Positions 1 to 7,128 of a DNA stretch of 11,048 nt are shown piece by piece (the stretch's first letter is position 1; the number at the start of each line of letters is the position of its first letter). The stretch is taken from contig NWUY0300014547.1 of NCBI GenBank assembly GCA_004151065.3, positions 7,002 through 18,049 of the forward strand, written 5' to 3'. Under the pieces are notes generated by a model that was given only the letters and a program-made list of their open reading frames with translations, was not told the origin of the DNA and made no database searches. Source of the stretch: Larix sibirica. Lineage: Eukaryota; Streptophyta; Pinopsida; Pinales; Pinaceae. The position numbers and the translations under genes are program-made.

Positions 1-200
1 ACAAATGATTGTTGATCGTCTTGGAGGTCTTCTACTCCATATTAGATTCTAGGGACAATCCTTGCCACCTCACCCACATATTGAGCTCCTTGTATGTTGT
101 GAACACGCTTGGTGCTCCCACTCCGATGTGGAAAATCTATAAGAAAATGGTTATCTCCACATCTCCAACATTGAAGTGGCTCTCTTGGCTTATCTCCCAT
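1..200 (-). pseudogene. Retrotransposon gag C-terminal remnant with damaged zinc knuckle
   Basis: Read on the minus strand from 200 down to 1, this gives one frame of about 66 codons. It starts MGDKPREPLQCWRCGDNHF and continues through a basic patch (PHRSG) to a VGEVARIVPRI block. The knuckle has the spacing Cys-X2-Cys-X3-His, the variant I associate with plant Ty3/Gypsy gag proteins, but the final Cys is Phe (codon TTT), so zinc binding should be lost. A TAA at the codon after VPRI interrupts the frame; reading through it gives YGVEDLQDDQQ, which resembles the linker between the knuckle and the aspartic protease in these polyproteins. The fragment runs off the left edge and begins at the N at 201, so both ends are artificial. 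It lies opposite to the element at 5795-7306. The family is recognised from memory of motifs, not from a search. Confidence 0.7.
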
Positions 201-201
201 N
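201..201. other. Ambiguous base at an abrupt sequence change
   Basis: A single N separates the gag remnant (1-200) from AT-rich low-complexity DNA. It is one of three N positions in the window, all at homology breaks, so it may mark a contig join rather than a poor base call. Confidence 0.6.
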
Positions 202-232
202 ATAAATATTACACTATATTTTAATTTAAATC

Positions 233-256
233 TAAATATAAATATAAATATAAATA
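233..256. repeat. AT-rich hexamer microsatellite (TAAATA)n
   Basis: About four copies of a TAAATA hexamer. The flanks from 202 to about 410 are AT-rich, with no frame or motif I can assign. Confidence 0.7.
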
Positions 257-414
257 ATATTTTTCCCTCGGCGCAATCAATATTCTATATAATTTTTCCC
301 TTTTATAATTGGATCTTATTTATGTACATGCCCTTTGTGATTTTACCAACAAAATTAAATTTTTATATTTTTATATATATTCGAAATAATGCAATGGTTC
401 ATTTAAATTTGGTG

Positions 415-694
415 CCGCAGAGAAGGGTGCCGGCGACGACGGGAGGGGAGGACGGGAGGAGTGGCTGCGCTAGAGGAGGATGGGAGGGGATGCGCTGGAG
501 GAGGACGGGAGGGGTTGCGCTAGAGGACAATGGGAGGAGGGGAGGTCTGCGCTGGAGGAGGACGGGAGGGGCTGCGCTGGAGGAGGACGGGAGGAGAGGA
601 AGGGATGCGCTGGAGGAGGACGGCGAAGTCTGCTGGAGATGCGAGTGGATATGGGCTGGAGCTGCGGAGGAGGGGTGGGCTGGAGCTGCGGAGG
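415..694. repeat. GC-rich purine-strand minisatellite, 25-bp period
   Basis: An island of high GC (about two thirds by eye) in AT-rich DNA. The core unit is TGCGCTGGAGGAGGACGGGA plus GGGG or a variant. TGCGCT starts occur at 466, 491, 516, 548, 573 and 606, so spacings are 25, 25, 32, 25 and 33. The longer units carry an extra 7-8 purines. A second 24-bp repeat, beginning GGGCTGGAGCTGCGGAGG, follows at 653-676 and 677-694. The plus strand has many GG, GGG and GGGG runs, so it could form G-quadruplexes. Frames of 70-130 codons cross it on both strands, but a period not divisible by three makes each unit read in a different frame (LRWRRTGG, then ALEEDGRR). That argues against a selected repeat protein. 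Confidence 0.85.
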
Positions 695-699
695 TAAGT
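694..699 (+). other. Splice-donor-like GAG|GTAAGT at the end of the GC-rich repeat
   Basis: The GC-rich block ends in GCGGAG followed directly by GTAAGTAAAAAC, a perfect match to the plant 5' splice-site consensus, and the composition flips to AT-rich as at an exon-intron edge. A second GTAAGTAAAA follows at about 722. An open frame from ATG 322 crosses the block and ends at 711, just past the junction. No acceptor, partner exon or conserved protein is visible, so a real exon is only a possibility. Confidence 0.2.
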
Positions 700-857
700 A
701 AAAACATATAATAGTTAATAGGGTAAGTAAAACCACATGAATTGATTAAACCCCTTAGATTAAGTGCATTGGATAATATACCAAATAACTTTGGTACTAA
801 AGATTGGATATGATTGTAATGTGCAGTCTAGAGGCTCTCGACCTTATAACAAATGCA

Positions 858-882
858 TCATTACCATAGAGTATGGTAATGA
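858..882. repeat. Perfect hairpin, 11-bp arms with 3-bp loop
   Basis: TCATTACCATA at 858-868, loop GAG at 869-871, then TATGGTAATGA at 872-882. The arms are exact reverse complements and pairing stops at 857/883. No T-run follows, and no gene is close enough to suggest a role. Confidence 0.85.
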
Positions 883-1385
883 ATAACATCAAAATATATT
901 CTCACATAAGAAAAAGTGTACATAACAACTTGATAAAATTTGAATATATAATGTAAGTCCTTATTACATTTTATCACCATGGTTCAGTTATAGACCAAAT
1001 CCTTAAGAATAGTAATCCAACTCCTAAACATAGTTGCACGATGAAATCGACATATATGACCTGCAAGGAGATTATAAAAAAGATCATTAGCTACATGCTA
1101 AGTAATCCTCGACTTCATGTCGATGGCCTAATTTTCTTGGTTGGTAGGTCTAATACAAGGACAATGAAAAGAATAAAACAACAATCTTATTATAAACAGA
1201 TAATAGAATAAGATAGAGTAGAAGATGGATTTGTTTGTATAGTCATTAAATCCTAAAATAAAAATTTGTTATTTTAACGCAGTTATGTTTTTGAATCATG
1301 TGGAAAGAGTTTGGTTTCAAAAATGTTTCAAATAATTGTTGCATTGCAAAATTGTCAATTTATTATAAAACCGTTGTAAATTTTT

Positions 1386-1396
1386 GGGACATTACA
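1386..1396 (-). other. LTR-head-like motif TGTAATGTCCC
   Basis: Minus-strand TGTAATGTCCC resembles the TGTAAYRYCCC start seen in several plant Ty3/Gypsy LTRs. I could not locate the matching CA end, target-site duplication or internal domain, so this is a possible LTR edge only. Confidence 0.25.
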
Positions 1397-1533
1397 CTTA
1401 ACTTGTGGTAACTGAATGTTGATGGGTGATGGAAACACTCTGGTTGAGGGAGTCTATGTCAAACCCTCTGTTAAACCCTACTAGTAAACAACAATTAGGA
1501 TTTATCTTGACATGCAAAAGCACTGCCATCAAG

Positions 1534-1828
1534 TGATCTGAAATGGATCAATATATAATTTTTCATCTATTTTGGTGCTTTCTGGGTGGAGATATTGGAA
1601 GAATTGGCTTATAGGGACCATTTTAGGGGTAGGATTTGGGGTCCATAACCTTCCAGGGATTGTTTGAGGGCTTGTTCCAAAGTATGATTTGGGGTCCAAC
1701 ATAGTTTCCAGAACCTTAACACTATTATACTCTCCAGGACCTTGCCAATGATCCAAGAATCGCCTGAAACAGAGTCCATATGAGGAAGTTATGCCTCCCA
1801 CAAGTTGACATATCTAGTTGACCACTAG
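1534..1828 (+). mobile_element. LTR fragment, 5' part (family A, copy 1)
   Basis: This stretch is a diverged copy of 5795 to about 6107. Shared landmarks in order are CTGAAATGGAT, AATATATAATTT, GAATTGGCTT (1601 and 5861), AGGGNCCATTTTA, a TTTGAGGG block, CAATGATCCAAGAATCRCCT-like sequence, AAGTTATGCYTCC and AAGTTGACNTAT. Homology begins at the TGATCTGAAATGG near 1534, which I take as the LTR 5' end. It stops at 1828, directly before an N. A TTTGGGGTCCA motif occurs twice (about 1635 and 1690) in this copy only. A 90-codon antisense frame here is not kept in the other copy, so it is not a gene. Confidence 0.75.
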
Positions 1829-1829
1829 N
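1829..1829. other. Ambiguous base between LTR fragment and (AT)n run
   Basis: A single N lies exactly where similarity to the family A LTR ends and a simple AT repeat begins. Either the repeat blocked base calling or two contigs were joined here. Confidence 0.55.
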
Positions 1830-1855
1830 ATATATATATATATATATATATATAT
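1830..1855. repeat. (AT)13 dinucleotide microsatellite
   Basis: An uninterrupted AT alternation of 26 bases, directly after the N at 1829. Confidence 0.95.
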
Positions 1856-2141
1856 TCATTCTACTTTAGGGTCTCGTTATTAGTTTCAATATTAATTCTA
1901 TTATTATGCTAAGCATTTACTATCTAGGTTTCTTTATATTAGGTCCCAATTCAATAAATAAAAGAATAGATAGCATAAACCAAAAAAATACACCAATTTG
2001 TTTTTTAAAAAATCAATGACTAAATAATATTTTTTTAATCATAATTTTCTAGGTGATTTGAATTCCAAGATTCTTAGTATATTTTTAATTTTGACAATAG
2101 AATAACAAAATAAGTATCTTTCTTTCTCAACTAGTCTCCCA

Positions 2142-2179
2142 GTTCCCTCTAACTATTCTTGTTCCCTCTTACTATTCCT
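2142..2179. repeat. Tandem 19-bp duplication
   Basis: GTTCCCTCTAACTATTCTT at 2142-2160 is followed at once by GTTCCCTCTTACTATTCCT at 2161-2179, with 17 of 19 bases the same. Confidence 0.85.
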
Positions 2180-2475
2180 GCAGAAAATGGTAATTAGAGA
2201 TCATAAATAAGTTTATAAAGAATTTAGGATTAGGGTAAACTTGCATAGGTCATATGATAGTCACATACTTAAATAATCCCAACTCCTTTCGGATACACAC
2301 CTTGGGTTATAAACCCTAATCATCCATTAGGAGCATAATATACCCAATTCAATCATTAATCACCTTTTCTACCTCACATGGCACTAAATTCATATAGGCT
2401 AGGTCATCCACATTGAGTTGAAGGCCTTCCTTTAGGTGTTATTCCAAAAAATGTATTTAATAATATTTCAGGATA

Positions 2476-2615
2476 CTCCCAACATCTAACCCAAGTTAGT
2501 GTGGGTATCGAGAGCTATACTCAAACAATCAATGTTATAATTCATATAACATAAATGACTTATAATGATAATTTTTCTACTCTCAACATCTGACCTTGGT
2601 TATTGCAGGTCTTGA
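2476..2615. repeat. Direct repeat of about 36 bp, 104 bp apart
   Basis: CTCCCAACATCTAACC at 2476 and CTCTCAACATCTGACC at 2580 begin two related segments that share GTTANTGNNGGTNTNGA further on. They diverge by about a quarter and lie inside the possible minus-strand LTR. Confidence 0.55.
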
Positions 2616-2756
2616 ATTAAGGTAATAACCGCATTGTATTAATATCATTCCATTAATAATAGAATAATCTAATATAATTTTTTCATACATGCAATAAAAT
2701 CCAATTATAAATAAAATGTCATGCAAAACAAGTACTTCTCAAAAGGGGTGTTACAC

Positions 2757-4178
2757 TGTGGAATTGTTGTGTCCCTTGATGAACCTTGTTTGGACTTATT
2801 TTCATTAAATTCAACATTAGCCTCAATCGCTACCTCTCCTTTTCACTTTTGGTTCACCCCCATATATAGACACAACATGTTTACTAGTATCTAGAATTAG
2901 GTGAACCTTGTATACCTTTGGAAACAACTAGACATGACTAATCTCAATTTTCTTGGATGCCACTTCTTGGTCGCTAACTTGATCAATGAGAATATAAGGA
3001 AACGAGGATACCAAAATTTTAGCAACAACATCAATGTTGAGCTATATGTAAGAGTTATCTTGGTCCATACTAAACTTTAAAAATTTACCATAAGAATCAA
3101 TCATATTATTATGAACCTTCATGGTGTTTATAGTAGCCACCAACATGGCATTGTAGCACTTGGAAAATCATGGATTGTTGAAAGCAATGTTCTCTAGGTC
3201 CTTTCCCTCGGGGTGTGTATGTAGTGGAAAACAAATATTTACCTTGAAAACAACTAGACCACATCCCTCTAATGCATTCAATTGTATCACATAAAAAATA
3301 ATTAAAATCTATCCATATATGAACTATCACCTAGTAGTCTAGGAACCTTGCCATGCATTAACAGATTCATTCATGAGATATGCACATTAATTTAGTCATA
3401 TACCTTGGATGTGGAACTTTTCCATTAATAGGGTATCCAAGGTGAACTTGTCTTTCTTTGGCTTTCTCAGAATACATCAGTCCATAATTTGATAGGTTGT
3501 TTTGATGCGAGCATCATTTATAGGCTTGTTTTTTTCTCCCTTGTTAGCACATGTGGTACCATTTCTCTTATATAAGTTGTTCTCACTAGATTTTACCTAG
3601 TGTTTGTTCGAGCAAAAAAAATACTTCATTATTTCCTCTCTTTCCATTGAAAGGCCCATAATGGGGTGAATATCTTCTGTATAGTGATGGGTTAGGGCTT
3701 ATCAATCCATACATTGGACCATTTCCCCGATAATTCAAAAAGTATGTACTTTCAATCATTGAGTGTGGTGCATTTCCCCATTGGCTATGGGAACCTACTT
3801 CTTGTATGCCATTCACTATAACTTGGTAGATACATTTAAGTATGTAAAATATTGATCAATTAACTTTGTTTGTTCTAGTTTCCCCTTCAAACTTGTAACA
3901 CTTCAACCTTGGGATTTGGAACATCATCCAAGACAACTTTCTTCTTTCTCAATTCACTAACTATTGGTTTAGTTATTTATCTAATACTATCATCTTGTAC
4001 TGATTTGGTGCTTTGAGTATGTACCTTCTCTATACCCATAATTTGCTTCATACACCTCTGCTGATCCATCCAAGTAATATCCAAATGAACCCATAGTACA
4101 TGCTAAAAATATTTAACCTTTGTTCCATAGACTTCCATGTGATTCATCGCACAAAGGTGGCGTTTGGATCCTAGGGTC
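2757..4178 (-). pseudogene. Decayed long ORF of unrecognised family
   Basis: One strand gives a chain of open segments in changing frames. In order they are: 4178-3890 (ITWMDQQRCMKQIMGIEKV); 3816-3586 from an ATG (MIESTYFLNYRGNGPMYG, then YSPHYGPFNGKRGNN); 3596-3480 (NLYKRNGTTCANKGEKNKP); 3474-3370 (HLGYPINGKVPHPRYMTKLM); 3370-3305 (MHGKVPRLLGDSSYMD); 3309-2826, about 160 codons broken by stops at 3170, 3044 and 2930 (FSKCYNAMLVATINTMKV, then ILIDQVSDQEVASKKIEI); and 2833 to about 2757 (VAIEANVEFNENKSKQGSS). The segments join almost end to end, which random DNA would not do. The chain holds a Gly/Tyr/Pro-rich stretch and a Lys-rich stretch, with no CCHC knuckle, protease, RT or integrase motif. 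It ends beside the TGTAACACCCC head at 2755, so a retrotransposon internal domain is plausible. I cannot name the family; an old host-derived pseudogene is also possible. Confidence 0.6.
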
Positions 4179-4314
4179 CATGCAGTGACAAGTTGACTTG
4201 ACATCAATCACATTAACCAATTCAATGCTACCCTGACAATAACTTTGTTAGGTTAACCTTGACTTGGTGAATGAGTCATTGAACTAATCTTGGTTTGGGT
4301 CAAATAAAACAGTG

Positions 4315-4382
4315 TTTGGTGTCCCATGGTATTTGGTGGAAAATGGTATTTGGTGTCCCATGGAATTTGGTGTCCTATGGTA
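4315..4382. repeat. Four-copy 17-bp tandem repeat upstream of a TATA box
   Basis: Units start at 4315, 4332, 4349 and 4366 at an exact 17-bp period: TTTGGTGTCCCATGGTA, TTTGGTGGAAAATGGTA, TTTGGTGTCCCATGGAA and TTTGGTGTCCTATGGTA. Two units contain CCATGG. They lie about 30-100 bp before the TATA box, where LTR enhancer repeats usually sit. Confidence 0.9.
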
Positions 4383-4412
4383 TTGGCCCAATGCATTTCA
4401 TGTAATGAAGCC

Positions 4413-4420
4413 TATAAAGG
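4413..4420 (+). promoter_or_regulatory. TATA box of the second-family LTR
   Basis: TATAAAGG stands in a CCTATAAAGGGCT context, between the 17-bp repeats and the R-like motif. Transcription would be expected to start near 4445. Confidence 0.5.
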
Positions 4421-4862
4421 GCTAGGAATACTCCATTGTAATGTGGCATGGAGGTAAGCGGGTAAGCTCACTTGGCTCGGTTAGCTGGTTTTGGCCAAGG
4501 TAATGAAAATCTTCATTGGGTGGTTTTTCCCCTCATGGGTTTTCCATGGTAAATGATTATGCTCAATATTGTTGTTTCTATGGTTATAATTATAGTTATA
4601 CTCTCATTATTATGTATGCTCATGTAAATTCTAAGAAACGCTGCAAGTTCCGTCCCGTTCTATCTCGCACTAGATCATTTTTTCATGTCATCGCAAAGGT
4701 TAAAACTAAATGCTGTGCCTCGTTGGAGGTAAAAAATATAGTAAAATATCTAGTTTGCTTTCCATTGGAAGACAGTTAAAAATTCACGTGCGGATCCCTA
4801 TCGGTGGTTAAGAAATTAAATGCCGAATCAAACAAGTAATGCACCTATTACCCGTCACCAAC

Positions 4863-5015
4863 ATAAAACTTGGGGAACCGATGTCCCAAAGAGCCCATCC
4901 GAGCAATAATATCGCTGATTTAAAACTTATGGCACCAATAAGTAATACTTAGGGCAGTGATGGCCAAAAATCCCATCCCAGCTCAATAAAACTTATGGCA
5001 CCGATAAGTGATGGA
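4863..5015. repeat. Diverged short repeats with ACTTATGGCACCGATAAGT core
   Basis: Four related segments begin at ACTT positions 4868, 4925, 4947 and 4991 with cores GGGGAACCGAT, ATGGCACCAATAAGTAAT, AGGGCAGTGATGG and ATGGCACCGATAAGTGATGG. The first and third continue with similar AGCCCATCCGAGC / ATCCCATCCCAGC sequence and AATAA. Spacing is irregular (57, 22 and 44), so this is an old compound duplication. Confidence 0.7.
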
Positions 5016-5649
5016 GACTATTCACAAAATCAAAAGTTAAGTTGTTGATAATGGTTATTATATGAGACATGGCATAAATAAATTTCAAATCGCACAAGAC
5101 CATGTGGTGTGTTTCTAGTGAAAGGATATTGTATGGTTAAAAACTACGACGGAATTTTTTTAATTATGTTGGAAGGGAATTAGCTCCACACAGCTTTTAC
5201 CCTTGTTTATTTAGCCACTAGCATCTTTAAAATTATTGCAATGACCGAGCTATCGATATTTATTCTACTAAAAAATAATTTATTCCAGTGGTATATAAGA
5301 CACATAGTAGATAGTATTCTTCAAATATTGGTGACAAGAAAAGTACTAATGTATTTATGATCATCCCACTAGGTTGATTATTAGTATTGTTATTATGGTT
5401 TCTCTGCAAGAAATTGAGAAATTCAAATCCCACTTTTTTTAGATTATAGTTCATTGTTTCAATATAGGTTATACAATTGTTTGCACTAACATCTATATTT
5501 TTGAGATATATTTTATTGCAATATTGTTAACAACCATTGTTTATGTGTACATTGCACTACCTTGTACATATTCTTCTCTTTGGATATGATTCGTTGAGGC
5601 CTAATTCCATAGATGAGAATCTCAATGGGATGCATTTGTTAATATGAAA
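5016..5649. other. Non-coding interval, no gene seen
   Basis: AT-rich DNA with short frames only. The longest, 64 codons on the minus strand at 5260-5454, is low-complexity (Asn-rich, then hydrophobic) with no recognisable motif. Confidence 0.55.
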
Positions 5650-5774
5650 GACCTTTTCTCAGTTTGAGTACAAATACTACCAACTTCATCAAAACCAAAA
5701 CGAGATTAAAAAATGCCCTCGGGAGGCCCCTTGGGCCTTACAAGGACTCATCCCCATTAATGAAAGCTCCTGTA
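5650..5774 (-). pseudogene. Probable Copia reverse-transcriptase remnant
   Basis: On the minus strand from 5774 one frame reads GAFINGDE, then SL(stop)GPRGLPRAFFN, then hydrophobic residues including LMKLVVF. The Ty1/Copia reverse transcriptase has AFLNGDL followed some 30 residues later by SLYGLKQAPRAW and a leucine-rich helix. Here the two motifs are in the right order but directly joined, which would need a deletion of about 90 bases, and the Tyr codon is a stop (TAA). The match SL-G----PRAF is suggestive, not strong. The remnant ends about 20 bases from the family A LTR head at 5795, so that element may have inserted into or beside an older Copia copy. Confidence 0.4.
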
Positions 5775-6453
5775 TAGATAAATCAAATGTAGGATGAACT
5801 GAAATGGATTAATATATAATTTGTCACCTACTTGGAGCTTTTGAGGTGGAAAGATTGGATGAATTGGCTTGTAGGGCCCATTTTATGGGCATGTCTCATT
5901 TTGCAAATTTGGGGACTAGAACCTTATGGGGCCTGTTTGAGGGTCTAAATGATGTTTTATGGATTCAAGACTCCATCGTTTATGTAATTTCTCTTCACAT
6001 GATTCTACTCTTTGGGACCTTTCCAACGATTCAAAAATCACCTCAAACAAAGTCTGTATGCAAAAGTTATGCTTCCTGCAAGTTGACCTATACAATTGAC
6101 CACCATGGTACCAAGTGGATTCCATGCCAACTCTCATTTCTCACACATCTAGAGCTAGTCACATGTGGAATTTCAAGAACATTCTGTAAGTTACAAAACC
6201 CTAACCGTAATTGGGAGTTGGGATATGCAAAAAACCTAGAATTAACCCTAGATAGCTATCAGGTTATGTTAAATACCAGGTCGTTAGGAGAAGAAGGGGT
6301 TCCATTCTTATTGTATTGTTCCATAGTTGAGAAACAACACGAGAATGAATATTGGAGTAGAACATAGGAGGTAGGAGATCTTGTAGTAACCATTCTGGCC
6401 ACATAGTCATAGGTAGCTCCATAGTGAGTACACAGTCCCTTGTATTTTCATTC

Positions 6454-6462
6454 TATATAAAA
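6454..6462 (+). promoter_or_regulatory. TATA box of the family A LTR
   Basis: TATATAAAA follows CATTC and precedes GAGAAAGG. It lies about 230 bp before the LTR end and about 40 bp before the R-like motif, the usual place for the U3/R boundary. Transcription would be expected to start near 6485-6490. Confidence 0.65.
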
Positions 6463-6493
6463 GAGAAAGGCATAGTCCTCATTTCTGGATAGA

Positions 6494-6526
6494 TTTTTCC
6501 CCGTAGTGTATTTTTCCATGGTAAAT
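6494..6526 (+). other. Plant-LTR R-region motif
   Basis: TTTTTCCCC, nine variable bases, then TTTTTCCATGGTAAAT. It is nearly the same as 4524-4554 in the other LTR family. Followed by CTTGTGTTGATTGTG, which recurs as CTTGTGTTATTGTG at 7138 in the second LTR tail. Confidence 0.6.
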
Positions 6527-6683
6527 CTTGTGTTGATTGTGTATTTCTTTGCTATAGTTATTTTTCTTTCAGTTCTAGTTTATTTATCATTTAGTGTAAA
6601 TAAGTTATTCAAAAGAACTAAGTGGTGAGATCCGTTGTGACGAACTCTTCCAGTGGAATATTCATGATAATTTAATGATCATA

Positions 6684-6696
6684 TCGGAATTAGGGC
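6684..6696 (+). other. Degenerate primer-binding site for initiator Met tRNA
   Basis: TCGGAATTAGGGC directly follows the LTR. It matches TTGGTATCAGAGC, the complement of the initiator Met tRNA 3' end used by many plant LTR elements, at 9 of 13 positions. Three of the four differences are transitions, the pattern expected from decay at methylated cytosines. It could no longer prime efficiently. Confidence 0.55.
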
Positions 6697-6772
6697 AATT
6701 TTATTTGGGGTTTTGTGGGAAATTGTAGGATCTAGTGGCAGAATAAATTAAAAAAAACTTCAAACTCTATCC

Positions 6773-7128
6773 ATGGCAGATGATTCTGGTGAAGAAGTGG
6801 CAGGTGATTATAAGCAACGATTTACAAAGATGGAAATACAAGTCACCAATATATCATGCAACATGCCAATCCTCATGGTAGCTCCGGAGAGAAATTTTGG
6901 ACCTTTAAGTGATTTTGGAGGCTCTAACATAGAGATCGGATCAGAGGGGAAATCAAAATATAAAAGTGACCAAGAAAATGATCCAATGAGAGATCCCGAG
7001 AAAGAGTATCCAAGTTATACTGCCATTACCACTTCCTAGCCATTATTTAAAATCGAAGCAAAAGTGGATATCAAGTTTTACCAAGGTGATATTGATGCTT
7101 TAAAGTTGAACCATTGGTTGCGACAATT
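6773..7128 (+). pseudogene. gag: Ty3/Gypsy gag N-terminal region, stop-interrupted and truncated
   Basis: Starts at ATG 6773 (CTCTATCCATGGCAG), 77 bases after the primer-binding site, as expected for gag. The first 88 codons (MADDSGEEVAGDYKQRFTKM onward) encode an acidic, polar N-terminus ending in a Lys/Asp/Glu-rich stretch. A TAG at 7037-7039 interrupts it, but the same frame continues as PLFKIEAKVDIKFYQGDID, then ALKLNHWLRQL. This matches the opening of the capsid-like retrotransposon gag domain (basic residues, F-x-G-D, then L-x-x-W-L-x-x-L). The frame stops at the NN gap at 7129, so most of the capsid domain, the zinc knuckle and all of pol are absent. The stop alone would block full-length Gag-Pol. 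Family assignment is by motif memory; confidence is good for Gypsy-type gag, low for any lineage. Confidence 0.75.

Larger units (their letters stand above)
712..1533. other. Non-coding interval, no gene seen
   Basis: AT-rich sequence with dense stops in all frames and no protein motif I recognise. It holds the hairpin at 858-882 and an LTR-head-like motif at 1386-1396. Confidence 0.6.
1856..2755 (-). mobile_element. Possible LTR on the minus strand, head at 2755
   Basis: On the minus strand the segment starts at 2755 with TGTAACACCCC, a head shared by many plant Ty3/Gypsy LTRs, and continues without coding potential. A TATA-like TTTATAAAC lies near 2212-2219. The distal end is not defined: I found no terminal CA with a target duplication and no primer-binding site, and the left part (1856 to about 2100) may be unrelated AT-rich DNA. 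A decayed coding region reads on the same strand up to the head at 2755, as an internal domain does before a 3' LTR. However, the bases just upstream (GGGACACAACAATTCCACAG) are a poor polypurine tract. No other gene is visible in this interval. Confidence 0.35.
4246..4790 (+). mobile_element. Probable LTR or LTR fragment (second family)
   Basis: LTR-like promoter structure on the plus strand: a candidate head TGTTAGGTTAACC at 4246, a 17-bp tandem repeat at 4315-4382, TATAAAGG at 4413-4420, then TTTTTCCCCTCATGGG and TTTTCCATGGTAAAT at 4524-4554. This paired T-C / T-C-CATGG motif is familiar from the R region of plant LTRs, and a close version lies at 6494-6526 in family A. I see no primer-binding site or gag after it, so it may be a solo LTR, and both ends are approximate. 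An 87-codon frame (4516-4779) begins in the R-like motif and matches nothing I know, so I do not call it a gene. Confidence 0.5.
5795..6683 (+). mobile_element. 5' LTR of a Ty3/Gypsy-like element (family A, copy 2)
   Basis: About 889 bp. The 5' end is set where homology to the copy at 1534-1828 begins (TGAACTGAAATGG). The 3' end is set by a degenerate primer-binding site directly after GATCATA and by a second copy of the LTR tail at 7131-7306 that ends GATCACA. Inside are a TATA box at 6454 and the R-like motif at 6494-6526. A 173-codon frame (5846-6367) lies in U3. The matching region of the other copy soon meets stops, so I treat the frame as chance. No target-site duplication is found: TAGGA or TCAAA on the left does not match GGACT on the right. 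Confidence 0.7.

Noticed and set aside
322-711. 129-codon frame over the GC-rich repeat, with overlapping frames on both strands
   Set aside because: The 25-bp period shifts frame at each unit, so no peptide repeat is kept, and GC-rich DNA has few stops by chance. Kept only as a weak exon possibility.
1529-1801. 90-codon minus-strand frame
   Set aside because: It is antisense to an LTR fragment and not kept open in the other copy.
3109-3330. 73-codon minus-strand frame beginning MIVHIW
   Set aside because: A different frame over the same bases joins smoothly to segments up- and downstream of it and gives the longer decayed protein, so this frame is a shadow.
4516-4779. 87-codon plus-strand frame
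   Set aside because: It starts inside the R-like LTR motif and has no motif; it is likely a chance frame.
5260-5454. 64-codon minus-strand frame
   Set aside because: Low complexity, short, no motif and no conserved neighbour.
5724-5738. AGGCCC-CTT-GGGCCT small hairpin
   Set aside because: It falls in the probable Copia RT remnant and is better explained by its codons than as a regulatory stem.
5846-6367. 173-codon plus-strand frame
   Set aside because: It lies wholly in LTR U3. The homologous frame in the copy at 1534-1828 soon meets stops, and there is no recognisable domain.
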